44,796 nt of DNA from Candidatus Gallispira edinburgensis (GTDB lineage: Bacteria; Bacillota; Clostridia; Lachnospirales; CAG-274). Where the stretch lies: NCBI GenBank assembly GCA_904395805.1, contig CAJFNV010000021.1, positions 1 through 44,796 of the forward strand, written 5' to 3'. Below are positions 34,501-43,100 of the stretch, one piece after another. Position 1 is the stretch's first letter; each line of letters opens with the position of its first letter. Under the pieces are notes generated by a model. It was not told the origin of the DNA, searched no databases, and saw only the letters and a program-made list of their open reading frames with translations. Both the position numbers and the translations under genes were made by a program.

Positions 34501-34552
34501 CGTGGATAACTTCTCTTTTCCACAAGAAATTATGTTCTGTAATTGTGGATAA
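34501..34552. promoter_or_regulatory. DnaA-box-like cluster between murC and efp
   Basis: Within 52 bp lie a perfect DnaA box TGTGGATAA (34544-34552) and two with one mismatch, CGTGGATAA (34501-34509) and TTTTCCACA (34516-34524). A/T-rich DNA (about 34320-34500) adjoins. No replication gene is near. Confidence 0.5.
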
Positions 34553-34570
34553 GTGGGATAACTTTGTGCA

Positions 34571-35944
34571 TTACTCCTGAGAAACAAGCTTTTCCCCCAG
34601 TTTTACAACATCACCTGCACCCATAGTTATCAACATATCCTGTGGATTACAGTTGTTGATAATATAATTTTCGGCATTTTCAAAGGAACCGCAGTATTGT
34701 ACATTTCCTCCATGTTCGACAATCTTTTCTGCCAGATCCCTGCTGGTTACAAGACCTGTATCCTTTTCCCTTGAAGCATAAATGTCCAGAAGCACTACCA
34801 AATCAGCTTTAGAAAGAACTTTCGCAAAATCGTCCAAAAGTTCATATGTTCTGCTGTAGGTATGAGGCTGAAAAGCTATTACAAGCCTGCCTATATCGTT
34901 AGCTCTGGCACTGTTTATAGTTGCAGCTATTTCTGTAGGGTGATGAGCATAATCATCTATTACAGTGACCCCCTTAAAGCTTCCCTTGTACTGAAAACGC
35001 CTGTCTGTGCCGTGATAATTTAACATACCCTTTACTATATCTTCGGTTTTAATACCGTATCTGTAAGCAAGGGCAAAGGCTCCCAGAGAGTTATATACAT
35101 TATGCTCCCCGGGTATTGAAAGTTTTATTTCAGCAATTTTATTGCCTTTATGGCATACTGTATATGAACCATGTCCCATTGGATCATAAGTTATATTTTC
35201 AGCATACCAGTCACTGTCACTGTTTTTGCCATAGGTTTCATAAGGACATTTGATACCATCCAAAACCTCATTAAGCCTTGGTATTTCATTATTTATAACA
35301 AGAAAACCATCTGCGGGAAGCCTTTTGGCAAATTTGTTAAATGACTTATAAATATTATCCAGATTTTTAAAATAGTCAATGTGATCTTTATCCACATTTA
35401 ATATTATAGCAGAGTGAGGATTAAATTTCAAAAAACTGTCACAGTATTCACATGTTTCAAGAACAAAATAATCATCACCGCCTACTTTATAATTTCCGCC
35501 TATGCTGGGGAGCATACCGCCGATCGATACGGTAGGATCAACACCTGCCGCCATAAGTATTTCAGCAACAAGAGAAGATGTTGTTGTCTTTCCGTGAGTG
35601 CCTGCTACAGATATAGGATGCTTATATTCAAGCATAAGCATACCAACAAGCTCAGCCCTGTCAATAACTGTTGCCTTTGAAGCCCTTGCTGCCTTAAGTT
35701 CGGGATTATCCTCCTTTACTGCGGCAGTATATACAACCAGATCAATGTCATCGGTAATATTTTCAGCTTTCTGACCGATAATAACATTAATCCCCTTTTC
35801 AACAAGACTGTCGGTAACTGCCGTCTGTACACCGTCAGAGCCTGAAATAACTTTTCCTTTTTGCAAAAGTATTTCCGCAAGGCTGGACATACTTATACCG
35901 CCAATACCTATGAAATGAATTTTATTAAAATCCTTAAGTAACAT
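34571..35944 (-). CDS. murC: UDP-N-acetylmuramate--L-alanine ligase
   Basis: MurC adds L-alanine to UDP-MurNAc in peptidoglycan synthesis, using ATP in the cytosol. The 457-residue Mur ligase shows the N-terminal nucleotide fold HFIGIGGISMSSLAEIL, the ATP loop VAGTHGKTTTSS (113-124), the central ETCEYCDSFLKF and LNVDKDHIDYF motifs, and the C-terminal DDYAHHPTEIAATI and AFQPHTYSRT blocks. The ribosome site is the AAGGAG-like tract just upstream. It lies 25 nt downstream of an unknown membrane-anchored protein gene. Other mur genes are not in this window. Confidence 0.97.
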   Translation of the reverse strand: MLLKDFNKIHFIGIGGISMSSLAEILLQKGKVISGSDGVQTAVTDSLVEKGINVIIGQKAENITDDIDLVVYTAAVKEDNPELKAARASKATVIDRAELVGMLMLEYKHPISVAGTHGKTTTSSLVAEILMAAGVDPTVSIGGMLPSIGGNYKVGGDDYFVLETCEYCDSFLKFNPHSAIILNVDKDHIDYFKNLDNIYKSFNKFAKRLPADGFLVINNEIPRLNEVLDGIKCPYETYGKNSDSDWYAENITYDPMGHGSYTVCHKGNKIAEIKLSIPGEHNVYNSLGAFALAYRYGIKTEDIVKGMLNYHGTDRRFQYKGSFKGVTVIDDYAHHPTEIAATINSARANDIGRLVIAFQPHTYSRTYELLDDFAKVLSKADLVVLLDIYASREKDTGLVTSRDLAEKIVEHGGNVQYCGSFENAENYIINNCNPQDMLITMGAGDVVKLGEKLVSQE

Positions 35945-35969
35945 TAAAATCTAACTCCTTAAAAAATAT

Positions 35970-36668
35970 TTATTTTGTCGCTTCAAAAAAGTCATGTGCA
36001 AGTGCTGCCATGTCATCATAAGTATAATTTCTGCTTATTGACTCAAGAGTATAGCCGATACCGTCCTTATACCACATAAGCTGCTGCATAGGCAGGAGTT
36101 CTCCCAGTGAATTACCGTATCTTACAACTACATTTCCCGCTTCTTCTGCATTTTTTACATATTCGGGGACCTCTGTTTCGTCAACTGTATAATACAGGTT
36201 TCTGTCATTATACACAACGTCAATTCCGTCAACATTGTTATTCTGTGCCTTTGTTTTTGGAAGCATTTCATTGTATTCATCCTCTGTCATTGCCTTAGCG
36301 GTAACTGAGAGTCTTTCTCCGTTAGTAACAGCATTTGCAAGATAGTTATATTTAATACCACCATCTTCTGTTATTTCATAATTATATAAATTAAACTGCT
36401 GATTGATCTTACTTGTCTGCATTACATTTTCAAGTCCGTTTTCTTCAAGCTCGGCATCAGTCGGAAGATCACCTTCTTCAATTTCTGATATTTCAGCTTC
36501 CTGACCCTGTACTATACCTCCGGTAATGCTTTCCGTATCCTCTGTATTCACGGTTTCAGCATCTCTTCCGTTTTTTACAGCTATCCTTGCAGCAACTGCT
36601 ATAATTATTACAAGCAATATTGCTATAATACCGTATATAAGCTTATTAAAATTAGATTTACTTTCCAT
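35970..36668 (-). CDS. Membrane-anchored protein of unknown function
   Basis: The 232-residue protein has a single N-terminal membrane anchor (about residues 9-29, LIYGIIAILLVIIIAVAARI). An acidic, Glu/Thr-rich linker (about 35-80) leads to an alpha/beta C-terminal domain (about 90-232) with no motif that I recognise. It is probably extracytoplasmic. GGAAGGAA lies upstream of the ATG. It heads a two-gene unit with murC, so a role at the cell surface is plausible but unproven. Confidence 0.75.
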   Translation of the reverse strand: MESKSNFNKLIYGIIAILLVIIIAVAARIAVKNGRDAETVNTEDTESITGGIVQGQEAEISEIEEGDLPTDAELEENGLENVMQTSKINQQFNLYNYEITEDGGIKYNYLANAVTNGERLSVTAKAMTEDEYNEMLPKTKAQNNNVDGIDVVYNDRNLYYTVDETEVPEYVKNAEEAGNVVVRYGNSLGELLPMQQLMWYKDGIGYTLESISRNYTYDDMAALAHDFFEATK

Positions 36669-36803
36669 AGTTATTATTTCCTTCCTAAATTAATTATTTA
36701 TAATTATATCATAAATTAACAAAATTTGAAATAGCAAAGTAGCTTTTTGTACTATGAAATTTATTGCTACATAAAATAAAAAATAGAAAGGAGAAGTGAT
36801 ATA

Positions 36804-37826
36804 ATGGACAGTTATATAATAAGAAACACTGACAGTATTTATTCGGTATATCATGAAAACAATTGCATTTATCAGAGGAAAAGAACTGATACGGGATGGA
36901 GCGATCCAAAGACACTGGCAGTAAACACGGGAAAAAGCTTTTCACTTTTACGCAGTCCCAAAGGAAAGCCTGTTGTTATATATTGTGACAAAGGAGGAAA
37001 TATAATGCTTGCAGGAGATGACAATCCCCGCAAAATGGTCTTACGAAATACATCGGAAATAAAAACAATGCTGCACATTGACGGTATCATGAAAGATAAC
37101 ACAATAAGACTTTTTTACAATAAAGACTATATAAACGAAAGCTATCTTACAGAACAGCACAGAAGAGAGGACGGAAGCTGGTCAAATCCCCTTGTCCTTG
37201 ACAGCTATATACAGGATAATAATATGACAAAAATAATATGCCTTAACGGCAATTACATAATTTTCTATTCAAAAAAAGTACCCGAACAGCAAATAGGCTA
37301 CAGAGAAATAGGTTTAAATTACATAAGCGAATTTAAACTTCTCTATTCAACAGGCTATAAAATATGTGACTATTCTCTTGCAGTGACAGAAGAGGAAATA
37401 CATATTGCCGCAGTAATAAACACATGCAGAACAAGCAAACTTGTATATGTAAAAAAGAACAGCGGCGGAATATCAAAAGCAATGATACTTTATGAAGGTC
37501 CCGTAAAATTATGCCATATTTCAATACAAAACAACAAGCTTATTATTATTTTCAGTACATCAAGAGGAAATCAGCAGGTAACTTCTTTTGACATGGGGGC
37601 AAGCTTTAAGAGAACAGAACCTTCAGCACAGTTTGCTTTCAGTAAATCCGTATTTGCAGATTATACAAGACAGATACCCGACACATTTGTTGCCTCAGAA
37701 CTTATGACAGACCCTGTGTTTCCATTTAAAGTAAAAATGTGTCCTTTTATACCAGACAATGATGAAAACGAGGTCGAACGTCTTAAAAAAGAAATAGAGC
37801 GTCTTAAAAAAGTTGCAAAAATATAA
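36804..37826 (+). CDS. Unknown cytoplasmic protein, propeller-like with C-terminal coiled coil
   Basis: The 340-residue protein has no signal peptide or membrane span. It shows short repeated beta-strand patterns with recurrent W-S-x-P motifs (DTGWSDPKTL at about 30, DGSWSNPLVL at about 123) and alternating hydrophobic strands, which suggest a beta-propeller. The C-terminus (about 318-340, VERLKKEIERLKKVAKI) has clear heptads and would form a coiled coil for dimerisation. GAAAGGAG precedes the ATG. thiE begins 45 nt downstream. I recognise no family; sialidase- or Asp-box-like repeats are a possibility, but no catalytic residues are evident. Confidence 0.75.
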   Translation: MDSYIIRNTDSIYSVYHENNCIYQRKRTDTGWSDPKTLAVNTGKSFSLLRSPKGKPVVIYCDKGGNIMLAGDDNPRKMVLRNTSEIKTMLHIDGIMKDNTIRLFYNKDYINESYLTEQHRREDGSWSNPLVLDSYIQDNNMTKIICLNGNYIIFYSKKVPEQQIGYREIGLNYISEFKLLYSTGYKICDYSLAVTEEEIHIAAVINTCRTSKLVYVKKNSGGISKAMILYEGPVKLCHISIQNNKLIIIFSTSRGNQQVTSFDMGASFKRTEPSAQFAFSKSVFADYTRQIPDTFVASELMTDPVFPFKVKMCPFIPDNDENEVERLKKEIERLKKVAKI

Positions 37827-37871
37827 TTAATATGCTATCCTTTTTATATAAAACACAAGGGAGATAATAAT

Positions 37872-38510
37872 ATGAAATTTACAAAAGAAAGCTTAAGGCT
37901 TTATGCAGTAACAGACAGACAATGGCTTAAAAACAAAAGCCTTCCCGAAGCCGTTGAGGAAGCAATAAAGGGGGGCGTTACATTTGTGCAGCTCAGAGAA
38001 AAAAACACAGATTATGAGGGTATGAAAAAAATTGCCATTGAAGTTAAAGCGGTAACAGACAGATACAATATTCCCTTTGTAATAAATGACAATGTTATGT
38101 TGTGTAAGGAAATAGATGCAGACGGAGTACATGTGGGTGCTGATGATATGTCTGTAAGCGAAGCAAGGAAAATACTTGGCAATGACAAAATAATAGGCGG
38201 AACAGCAAGGACTCTTGAAAGGGCAATACAGGCATATAATGAAGGAGCAGACTATCTGGGCATAGGTGCGGTTTTCACTACCACAACAAAAGAGGGTACA
38301 ACACATATGACAAAAGACCTTGCAAATAAAATCAACTCCGCCGTTCCCATTCCCACTGTAGCCATAGGGGGAATTAACAGTGAAAATGTATCAAGTCTGA
38401 AAGGCTATGGAGTAAGCGGTATAGCAGTTGTTTCTGCAATATTTGCTCAGGAAAATATAACAGATGCCTGTATAAAGCTGAAAAATCTCAGTGAAAGTAC
38501 TTTCTCATAA
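37872..38510 (+). CDS. thiE: Thiamine-phosphate synthase
   Basis: ThiE joins the pyrimidine and thiazole halves of thiamine. The 212-residue TIM-barrel protein shows VTFVQLREKNTDYEGM, PFVINDNVMLC, the DGVHVGADDMSV strand, IIGGTARTLERA, GIGAVFTTTTKEGTTHM and the phosphate-binding VAIGGINSENV. Family residues around the pyrimidine site are kept. AGGGAGA precedes the ATG. No thiamine (TPP) riboswitch is visible upstream and no other thi gene is adjacent, so the precursors must come from elsewhere or by salvage. Confidence 0.95.
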   Translation: MKFTKESLRLYAVTDRQWLKNKSLPEAVEEAIKGGVTFVQLREKNTDYEGMKKIAIEVKAVTDRYNIPFVINDNVMLCKEIDADGVHVGADDMSVSEARKILGNDKIIGGTARTLERAIQAYNEGADYLGIGAVFTTTTKEGTTHMTKDLANKINSAVPIPTVAIGGINSENVSSLKGYGVSGIAVVSAIFAQENITDACIKLKNLSESTFS

Positions 38511-38528
38511 AAAACAGTCATAAAAACA

Positions 38529-38573
38529 AACCTCCCCGAATATTCTTATACAAAAGAATATTTAAGGGAGGTT
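38529..38573 (+). promoter_or_regulatory. Hairpin covering the ribosome site of the TIGR04086-like gene
   Basis: AACCTCCC (38529-38536) pairs with GGGAGGTT (38566-38573) and, inside, AATATTCTT (38539-38547) pairs with AAGAATATT (38554-38562). The right arm is the ribosome site of the gene starting at 38579. The four T that follow would also let it act as a weak thiE terminator. Confidence 0.7.
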
Positions 38574-38578
38574 ATTTT

Positions 38579-38956
38579 ATGTTCAAGTCTAAAAATTCAC
38601 CGGTCATTGCTCTGTTTAAAGGAATATTAATAAGCTACATATTAACAATGGCAGTTTTTCTCATATTTGCTCTGCTTATAACATACACAGATCTGAGCGA
38701 AAAACACATAAGTACCGTAATTAAAGTTACAACTGCCCTTGTCTGCATATTAAGCGGACTTATTACAGCAGGCTCGGCAGACAAAGGAGGACTTATATGG
38801 GGAATAATATCAGGAATTTCATATGTTGCAATTATGTGTATTGTCGGCTTTATACTCATACCCGATTACAGTCTTTCCCCCAAAATTATTATAAGCCTTA
38901 TGCTTGCTGTTGCAGGGGGAGGATTAGGCGGCATAATAGGCATAAATATTAAATAA
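38579..38956 (+). CDS. Four-span membrane protein, TIGR04086-like
   Basis: The 125-residue protein has four hydrophobic segments (about 15-35, 45-65, 70-95 and 98-123) with Gly-rich helices (GLIWGIISGISY, AVAGGGLGGIIGI). This matches small Firmicutes membrane proteins of the TIGR04086 kind, which have no known function. Its ribosome site GGGAGG lies inside a hairpin, so translation is probably conditional. The stop codon overlaps the stop of the convergent AEC transporter gene by 8 nt, leaving no room for a terminator between them. Confidence 0.75.
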   Translation: MFKSKNSPVIALFKGILISYILTMAVFLIFALLITYTDLSEKHISTVIKVTTALVCILSGLITAGSADKGGLIWGIISGISYVAIMCIVGFILIPDYSLSPKIIISLMLAVAGGGLGGIIGINIK

Positions 38957-39938
38957 GAGCAAAATACTTACATATAACTATTATAGCAAAGACCGTAAAT
39001 ATTGAAACAATATTACACCATATTACAAGCTGTCTTGCAAGCTCACCATGACAGTTCATACTCTCCGCCATAATAGCAGAGCTTACTGCAACGGGAGAGC
39101 CGTAAAAAGCAATAAGAGCAGGAAAATCGGCTTTTGTAAGACTGATAATTCCGTAGTTTGCAAGAATCATAAGTACAGTAAGAGCTATAACAGGAGCAAG
39201 TATAAGACGCCATACAACACCTGAAGCTATGTCTCCTGCAAGCTCTTTTACGGCAGATATCTTAAATCTTCCTCCCAGAACAATGAGGGCAAGAGGAGAT
39301 GCCATTCCCCCTACATCTCTTATTGTTTCATAGACAAAAGGCAGATCCTCTTTTATGGTAAAAGGTACATAATTTCTTACGGCAAGGCATATAAGGGCAC
39401 AGCAGACACCTATAATAAGAGGATTTTTGCATATAGACTTTAAAATACCTGAAACAGAGATCTTTTTGTTATCATTGTTGTAACTGAAAACAGAAAGTAC
39501 TATAACCGCAAGAATATTAAAAGTAGGTATACCAAAGGCAGAAACAACGGCAGCTGTTGCAAGGGCAGGCTCTCCGCCCATAGCCTTTGCCAAAGGAATG
39601 CCTATAATAGCATAATTTGACCTGTAAGCACACTGTATAAGTACGCCTCTTTTACCGCTGTCCTTAGTATAAAACATAAAAAACATTGCAGCAAACAGGC
39701 ATATAACAATAACCATAGCAACTGCAGCCACAATAAGGCTCCAGTTTATATCAGACAAATTTTCAATATTATACACACTGTAAAAGAGATATACAGGTAT
39801 GGCAACATTAAAGGCAAGTTTATTTGCATAAACAAAAAAGCTTTCGGGAACCATACCTGTTTTTTGTATAATATATCCCAGCAGAATAACAAGAATAATA
39901 GGCGCAACTGCATTTGCAGAAAAAAGAAGTGTATCCAT
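38949..39938 (-). CDS. AEC family transporter (auxin efflux carrier-like permease)
   Basis: The 329-residue protein has about ten membrane spans in two five-helix halves, as in AEC/bile-acid-type permeases. In bacteria, members such as MleP or MdcF carry malate, malonate or other organic acids. The motifs VAPIILVILLGYIIQKTG at the start and SPLALIVLGGRF in the middle are typical. It starts with ATG overlapping the stop of the YfcE-like gene (TAATG), so translation is coupled. The substrate is unknown. Confidence 0.9.
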   Translation of the reverse strand: MDTLLFSANAVAPIILVILLGYIIQKTGMVPESFFVYANKLAFNVAIPVYLFYSVYNIENLSDINWSLIVAAVAMVIVICLFAAMFFMFYTKDSGKRGVLIQCAYRSNYAIIGIPLAKAMGGEPALATAAVVSAFGIPTFNILAVIVLSVFSYNNDNKKISVSGILKSICKNPLIIGVCCALICLAVRNYVPFTIKEDLPFVYETIRDVGGMASPLALIVLGGRFKISAVKELAGDIASGVVWRLILAPVIALTVLMILANYGIISLTKADFPALIAFYGSPVAVSSAIMAESMNCHGELARQLVIWCNIVSIFTVFAIIVICKYFALI

Positions 39939-40483
39939 TACAGCTTATACTCCATAATTATATTTCCCTCAATATCCTTTATTGAGAATTTACCGTTTTC
40001 ATATACCATATAGCTGTTCTTATTGCCGTTTTTAGGTATTGATACTGAGCCGGGATTAATATATATATAGCCTTCAGGCTGTTCTTCCATAGCCTGAATG
40101 TGAGTATGTCCGTGAATAAGCAGATCGCCCTTTTTAAGCATAGGTGGATTTGATGTGTTAAAATTGTGTCCGTGGGTTATAAACCACATTCTGCCTTCAA
40201 CAAACATTGTACAGTATTCAGCCATAACAGGGAATTCAAGAACCATCTGGTCAACCTCTGCCTCGCAGTTGCCTCTCACTGCAAGAATTTCCTGCTTTAT
40301 ACCATTTAAAAGAGCAATTACCCCTTTTGGATTATAATCCTTTGGCAAATCATTTCTTGGTCCGTGATACAACAAATCACCAAGAAGAATAAGCTTTTCA
40401 GCTTTTTCAGCCTTATATGCTTCAACTGTTTTTTCAGCATAGTAAAGTGAACCGTGAATATCTGAAGCAAACATTAATTTCAT
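39938..40483 (-). CDS. YfcE-type metallophosphoesterase
   Basis: The 181-residue enzyme has the full calcineurin-like metal set: DIHGS near the start, GDLLYHGP, RGNCE, a THGH and a GHTH further along, and GSVSIPKNG. YfcE/MJ0936-type enzymes hydrolyse phosphodiesters in vitro; the natural substrate is unknown. I place the start at the ATG at 40483, with AAGGAGAT 5 nt upstream, rather than at the TTG two codons before. It overlaps the AEC transporter gene by one base and is divergent from the deacetylase gene, with only 60 bp between. Confidence 0.92.
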   Translation of the reverse strand: MKLMFASDIHGSLYYAEKTVEAYKAEKAEKLILLGDLLYHGPRNDLPKDYNPKGVIALLNGIKQEILAVRGNCEAEVDQMVLEFPVMAEYCTMFVEGRMWFITHGHNFNTSNPPMLKKGDLLIHGHTHIQAMEEQPEGYIYINPGSVSIPKNGNKNSYMVYENGKFSIKDIEGNIIMEYKL

Positions 40484-40543
40484 ATACAATCTCCTTTAAT
40501 CAATTTTTATTTAATTGTATCAAAAAAAATATGAGGTGTAAAT

Positions 40544-41326
40544 ATGAAAATCAACAAATTAACATTGCTGACAGAAATTTTACTTCTGTCTGTTTTTATA
40601 GCATTAGCTGCAAGACTTGTAATTAACAAAACCGTAAGTGCCGCAAATATTGAAAAGCCAAAAGTTGCCATAGTAATTGATGATTTCGGCAACAATTCAG
40701 CAGGAACAGAGGAAATGCTCGACCTCCCCATAAAGTTTACAGGTGCAGTAATGCCCTTTATGCCATACACAGAAAAGGAAATGAATATGCTTGCAGAAAA
40801 AGGAAAAGAATTAATACTTCATCAGCCTATGGAGGCACATACGGGCAAAAGGAGCTGGCTTGGAGAAACACCTATACTTAGCAGTATGTCCATTGCCGAG
40901 GTAAAAGAAACATTTACGAAAAATTCAGATCAGTTGAGCAAAGCCACAGGTTTTAACAACCATATGGGCTCCTTAATAACAGAAGATAAAGATAAAATGA
41001 CAGCAATACTTGAGATAGCAAAGGGAAAAAACTGGTTTTATGTAGACAGCGTAACAACGTCAAAATCTGTAGCAGGAGATACAGCAAAGGAACTGGGAAT
41101 ACCGACTGTAAAACGAGATGTATTCCTTGACAGCACACAGGATAAAAACAAAATAAAAGAAAATCTAATGAAAACAATTAAGATAGCAAAGGAAAAAGGT
41201 TCTGCCCTTGCCATCGGCCATGTAGGTGCAGAGGGCGGCAAGGTCACAGCTGCTGCAATAAAAGAAGTTGTTGATGAAGCGGGAAATGAAGTTGAATTTG
41301 TATTTGCAAGTGAACTTGCAAAATAA
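40544..41326 (+). CDS. Divergent polysaccharide deacetylase family protein
   Basis: The 260-residue protein has an N-terminal membrane anchor or uncleaved signal (about residues 7-27). The extracytoplasmic domain resembles the YibQ-like (PF04748) group of polysaccharide deacetylases: VAIVIDDFGNNSAG, ELILHQPME, GFNNHMGS and ALAIGHVG hold the expected Asp and His residues. The natural substrate of the group is unknown to me; a cell-wall glycan is possible. GAGGTGTAAAT precedes the ATG. The gene is divergent from the YfcE-like gene and convergent to prs, with which it shares a terminator. Confidence 0.9.
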   Translation: MKINKLTLLTEILLLSVFIALAARLVINKTVSAANIEKPKVAIVIDDFGNNSAGTEEMLDLPIKFTGAVMPFMPYTEKEMNMLAEKGKELILHQPMEAHTGKRSWLGETPILSSMSIAEVKETFTKNSDQLSKATGFNNHMGSLITEDKDKMTAILEIAKGKNWFYVDSVTTSKSVAGDTAKELGIPTVKRDVFLDSTQDKNKIKENLMKTIKIAKEKGSALAIGHVGAEGGKVTAAAIKEVVDEAGNEVEFVFASELAK

Positions 41327-41354
41327 AAGGGGCACAGGTTGCATATCCTGTGCC
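41323..41354. terminator. Bidirectional terminator between deacetylase gene and prs
   Basis: GGCACAGG (41331-41338) pairs with CCTGTGCC (41347-41354). On the minus strand it is followed by CCTTTTATTTT and so is strong for prs; on the plus strand only TTATAAAAATT follows. Confidence 0.82.
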
Positions 41355-41363
41355 TTATAAAAA

Positions 41364-42323
41364 TTAATATTCAAATATTCTTGAAACAGGCAATCCCTCA
41401 TGAATTCTGTAAATTGCATCGGCAAATACCTTTGAAACTGACTTCTGCTTGATCTTAGGAATAGCCTTTTCAGGTGTAAGAGGAACAGTATCAAGTACAA
41501 GAAGTTCCTTGATCTGGCTGTTCTGAATTCTTTCAATAGCCGCACCTGAAAGTACACCATGTGTACAGCAGGCATAAACCTCCTTAGCACCTCTTTCAAC
41601 AATTGCATTAGCAGCATTTGTAATAGTTCCTGCTGTGTCGATCATATCATCATAAAGAATAACAGTCTTATCCTTAAACTCACCTATAATATTCATTATT
41701 TCAGAAACATTAGGCTTAGGTCTTCTCTTATCAACTATAGCAATAGGTACATCAAGCTGTTCCGCAAAAGCTCTTGTTCTTGTAACAGAGCCTAAATCAG
41801 GTGATACAGCTACAACATTTTCATTGCCATAGCCAAACTTTTCGCCGTAATACTTTGAAAGGAGAGGCATACCAACAAGATGATCAACAGGTATGTTAAA
41901 GAAACCCTGTATCTGTGCACAGTGTAAGTCCATTGTAATAACTCTGTCCGCACCTGCACTTGTTATAAGGTCAGCAACTAACTTAGCTGAAATCGGATCT
42001 CTTGCTTTTGCCTTTCTGTCCTGACGAGCGTATCCATAGTATGGAACAACAGCATTAATTCTTCCTGCAGAAGCTCTCTTAACAGCATCGATAGTTATAA
42101 GAAGCTCCATTAAATTATCATTAACAGGATAGCTTGTAGGCTGTACAATAAAAACGTCACTGCCTCTTACAGTTTCATTAATTCTTACGCTTATCTCTCC
42201 ATCACTGAATTTACTTACCTCACACTTGCTGAGAGAGAGACCAAGCTCAGAGGCAATTTTTTCGGCTAATACATGGTTACCGTTACAACCAAATATCTTA
42301 ATGCCGCCACCGCTAATATTCAT
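41364..42323 (-). CDS. prs: Ribose-phosphate pyrophosphokinase (PRPP synthetase)
   Basis: Prs makes PRPP from ribose 5-phosphate and ATP, feeding purine, pyrimidine, histidine and NAD synthesis. The 319-residue class I enzyme shows the KFSDGEISVRINETVRG start, PYYGYARQDRKA flexible loop, the DLHCAQIQGFFNIPVDHL signature, and the PRPP-binding VILYDDMIDTAGTI loop. The ATG at 42323 has GGGAGGAA upstream; the in-frame extension to 42425 has no site. Codon use is strongly biased, fitting high expression. The promoter is a perfect consensus. Confidence 0.97.
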   Translation of the reverse strand: MNISGGGIKIFGCNGNHVLAEKIASELGLSLSKCEVSKFSDGEISVRINETVRGSDVFIVQPTSYPVNDNLMELLITIDAVKRASAGRINAVVPYYGYARQDRKAKARDPISAKLVADLITSAGADRVITMDLHCAQIQGFFNIPVDHLVGMPLLSKYYGEKFGYGNENVVAVSPDLGSVTRTRAFAEQLDVPIAIVDKRRPKPNVSEIMNIIGEFKDKTVILYDDMIDTAGTITNAANAIVERGAKEVYACCTHGVLSGAAIERIQNSQIKELLVLDTVPLTPEKAIPKIKQKSVSKVFADAIYRIHEGLPVSRIFEY

Positions 42324-42396
42324 CAATAATTCCTCCCGATGATATTTTTTTAACCTTGACATTAAAGTAGGTTCACTACGCTTTCGTGCACTGTAT

Positions 42397-42425
42397 ATTA
42401 TAATATTAATTTTCAACATTGTCAA
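42397..42425 (-). promoter_or_regulatory. Perfect consensus promoter of prs
   Basis: On the minus strand TTGACA (42420-42425), 17 bp, TATAAT (42397-42402). An inverted repeat TTCAACA-N11-TGTTGAA (42412-42436) overlaps the -35 and could be an operator. The rest of the gap to 42640 is A/T-rich without visible features. Confidence 0.85.
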
Positions 42426-42641
42426 ATATTGTTGAATATAACATCATTTAATGTATAAAGTTTCTTTTAAGTTATTTTTGGCAATTTTTTCAGCATTATT
42501 TTGTGTTAATTGCACAATTTTCACATAAATATCTTTATTTATTTTAATTTAAATAAAAATTTGTAAACTTTGTATAATTTTTGTATATTTTATTTAAACT
42601 TTTTATAAAAAGATACGATAAAATTTTTTTCAAAAATCATA

Positions 42642-42671
42642 TTGACAAAACATAATAGTTAATGGTATTAT
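42642..42671 (+). promoter_or_regulatory. Promoter of the GntR-ABC operon
   Basis: TTGACA (42642-42647), 18 bp, with extended -10 TGG-TATTAT (42666-42671). The -10 lies inside the left arm of the adjoining operator. Confidence 0.8.
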
Positions 42672-42698
42672 TGTATTAGATGATTAATACAATAATAC
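42665..42698 (+). promoter_or_regulatory. Perfect 14-bp-arm operator of the GntR regulator
   Basis: GTATTATTGTATTA (42665-42678) and TAATACAATAATAC (42685-42698) are exact reverse complements around GATGAT. The site covers the -10 and start of transcription, as expected for an autorepressor. Confidence 0.8.
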
Positions 42699-42722
42699 TT
42701 ATAAATGCAAGGAGGTGAAATA

Positions 42723-43100
42723 ATGATATGGAACTTTGACAATGACAGGCCTATATATACTCAGATCATTGAACATATGAAATTTTTCATAATATCAGGG
42801 GAACTCAAGCCCGGTTCAAAACTTGCATCAGTGAGAGATCTGGCATCAGAAGCAGGAGTAAATCCCAATACTATGCAAAGAGCTCTTGCCGAACTTGAAC
42901 GTACAGAGCTGGTTTACTCCAACAGAACAAGCGGAAGATTTATAACAGAAAACGAGGATATAATCAAAATGACTAAAACCGAAGTTGCAGAAAAAAACAT
43001 ACAGCTTTTTCTTGATAATATGAAAAAGATAGGCTATGACAAAAATGAAACACTGAGTTTACTTAAAAACTACAAAAAAGGAGATGAAAATAATGAGTGA
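42723..43100 (+). CDS. GntR-family regulator, YtrA type
   Basis: The 125-residue protein is an N-terminal winged helix (residues 10-75: RPIYTQIIEHMKFFIISGELKPGSKL, SVRDLASEAGVNPNTMQRAL, SNRTSGRFIT) with only a short helical tail (about 85-125). That size and tail are those of the YtrA subfamily, which usually controls an ABC transporter next door. The ATG at 42723 has AAGGAGGTG upstream; the ATG at 42705 lacks one. Its likely site is the perfect palindrome over its own promoter. It overlaps the ATPase gene by 8 nt. Confidence 0.93.
   Translation: MIWNFDNDRPIYTQIIEHMKFFIISGELKPGSKLASVRDLASEAGVNPNTMQRALAELERTELVYSNRTSGRFITENEDIIKMTKTEVAEKNIQLFLDNMKKIGYDKNETLSLLKNYKKGDENNE

Noticed and set aside
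34320..34570. Chromosomal origin of replication
   Set aside because: Only three DnaA-like boxes are present and no dnaA, dnaN, gidA or rpmH is in the window.
37827..37871. TPP riboswitch before thiE
   Set aside because: The gap is only 45 nt and holds no CTGAGA or ACCTGA-type elements.
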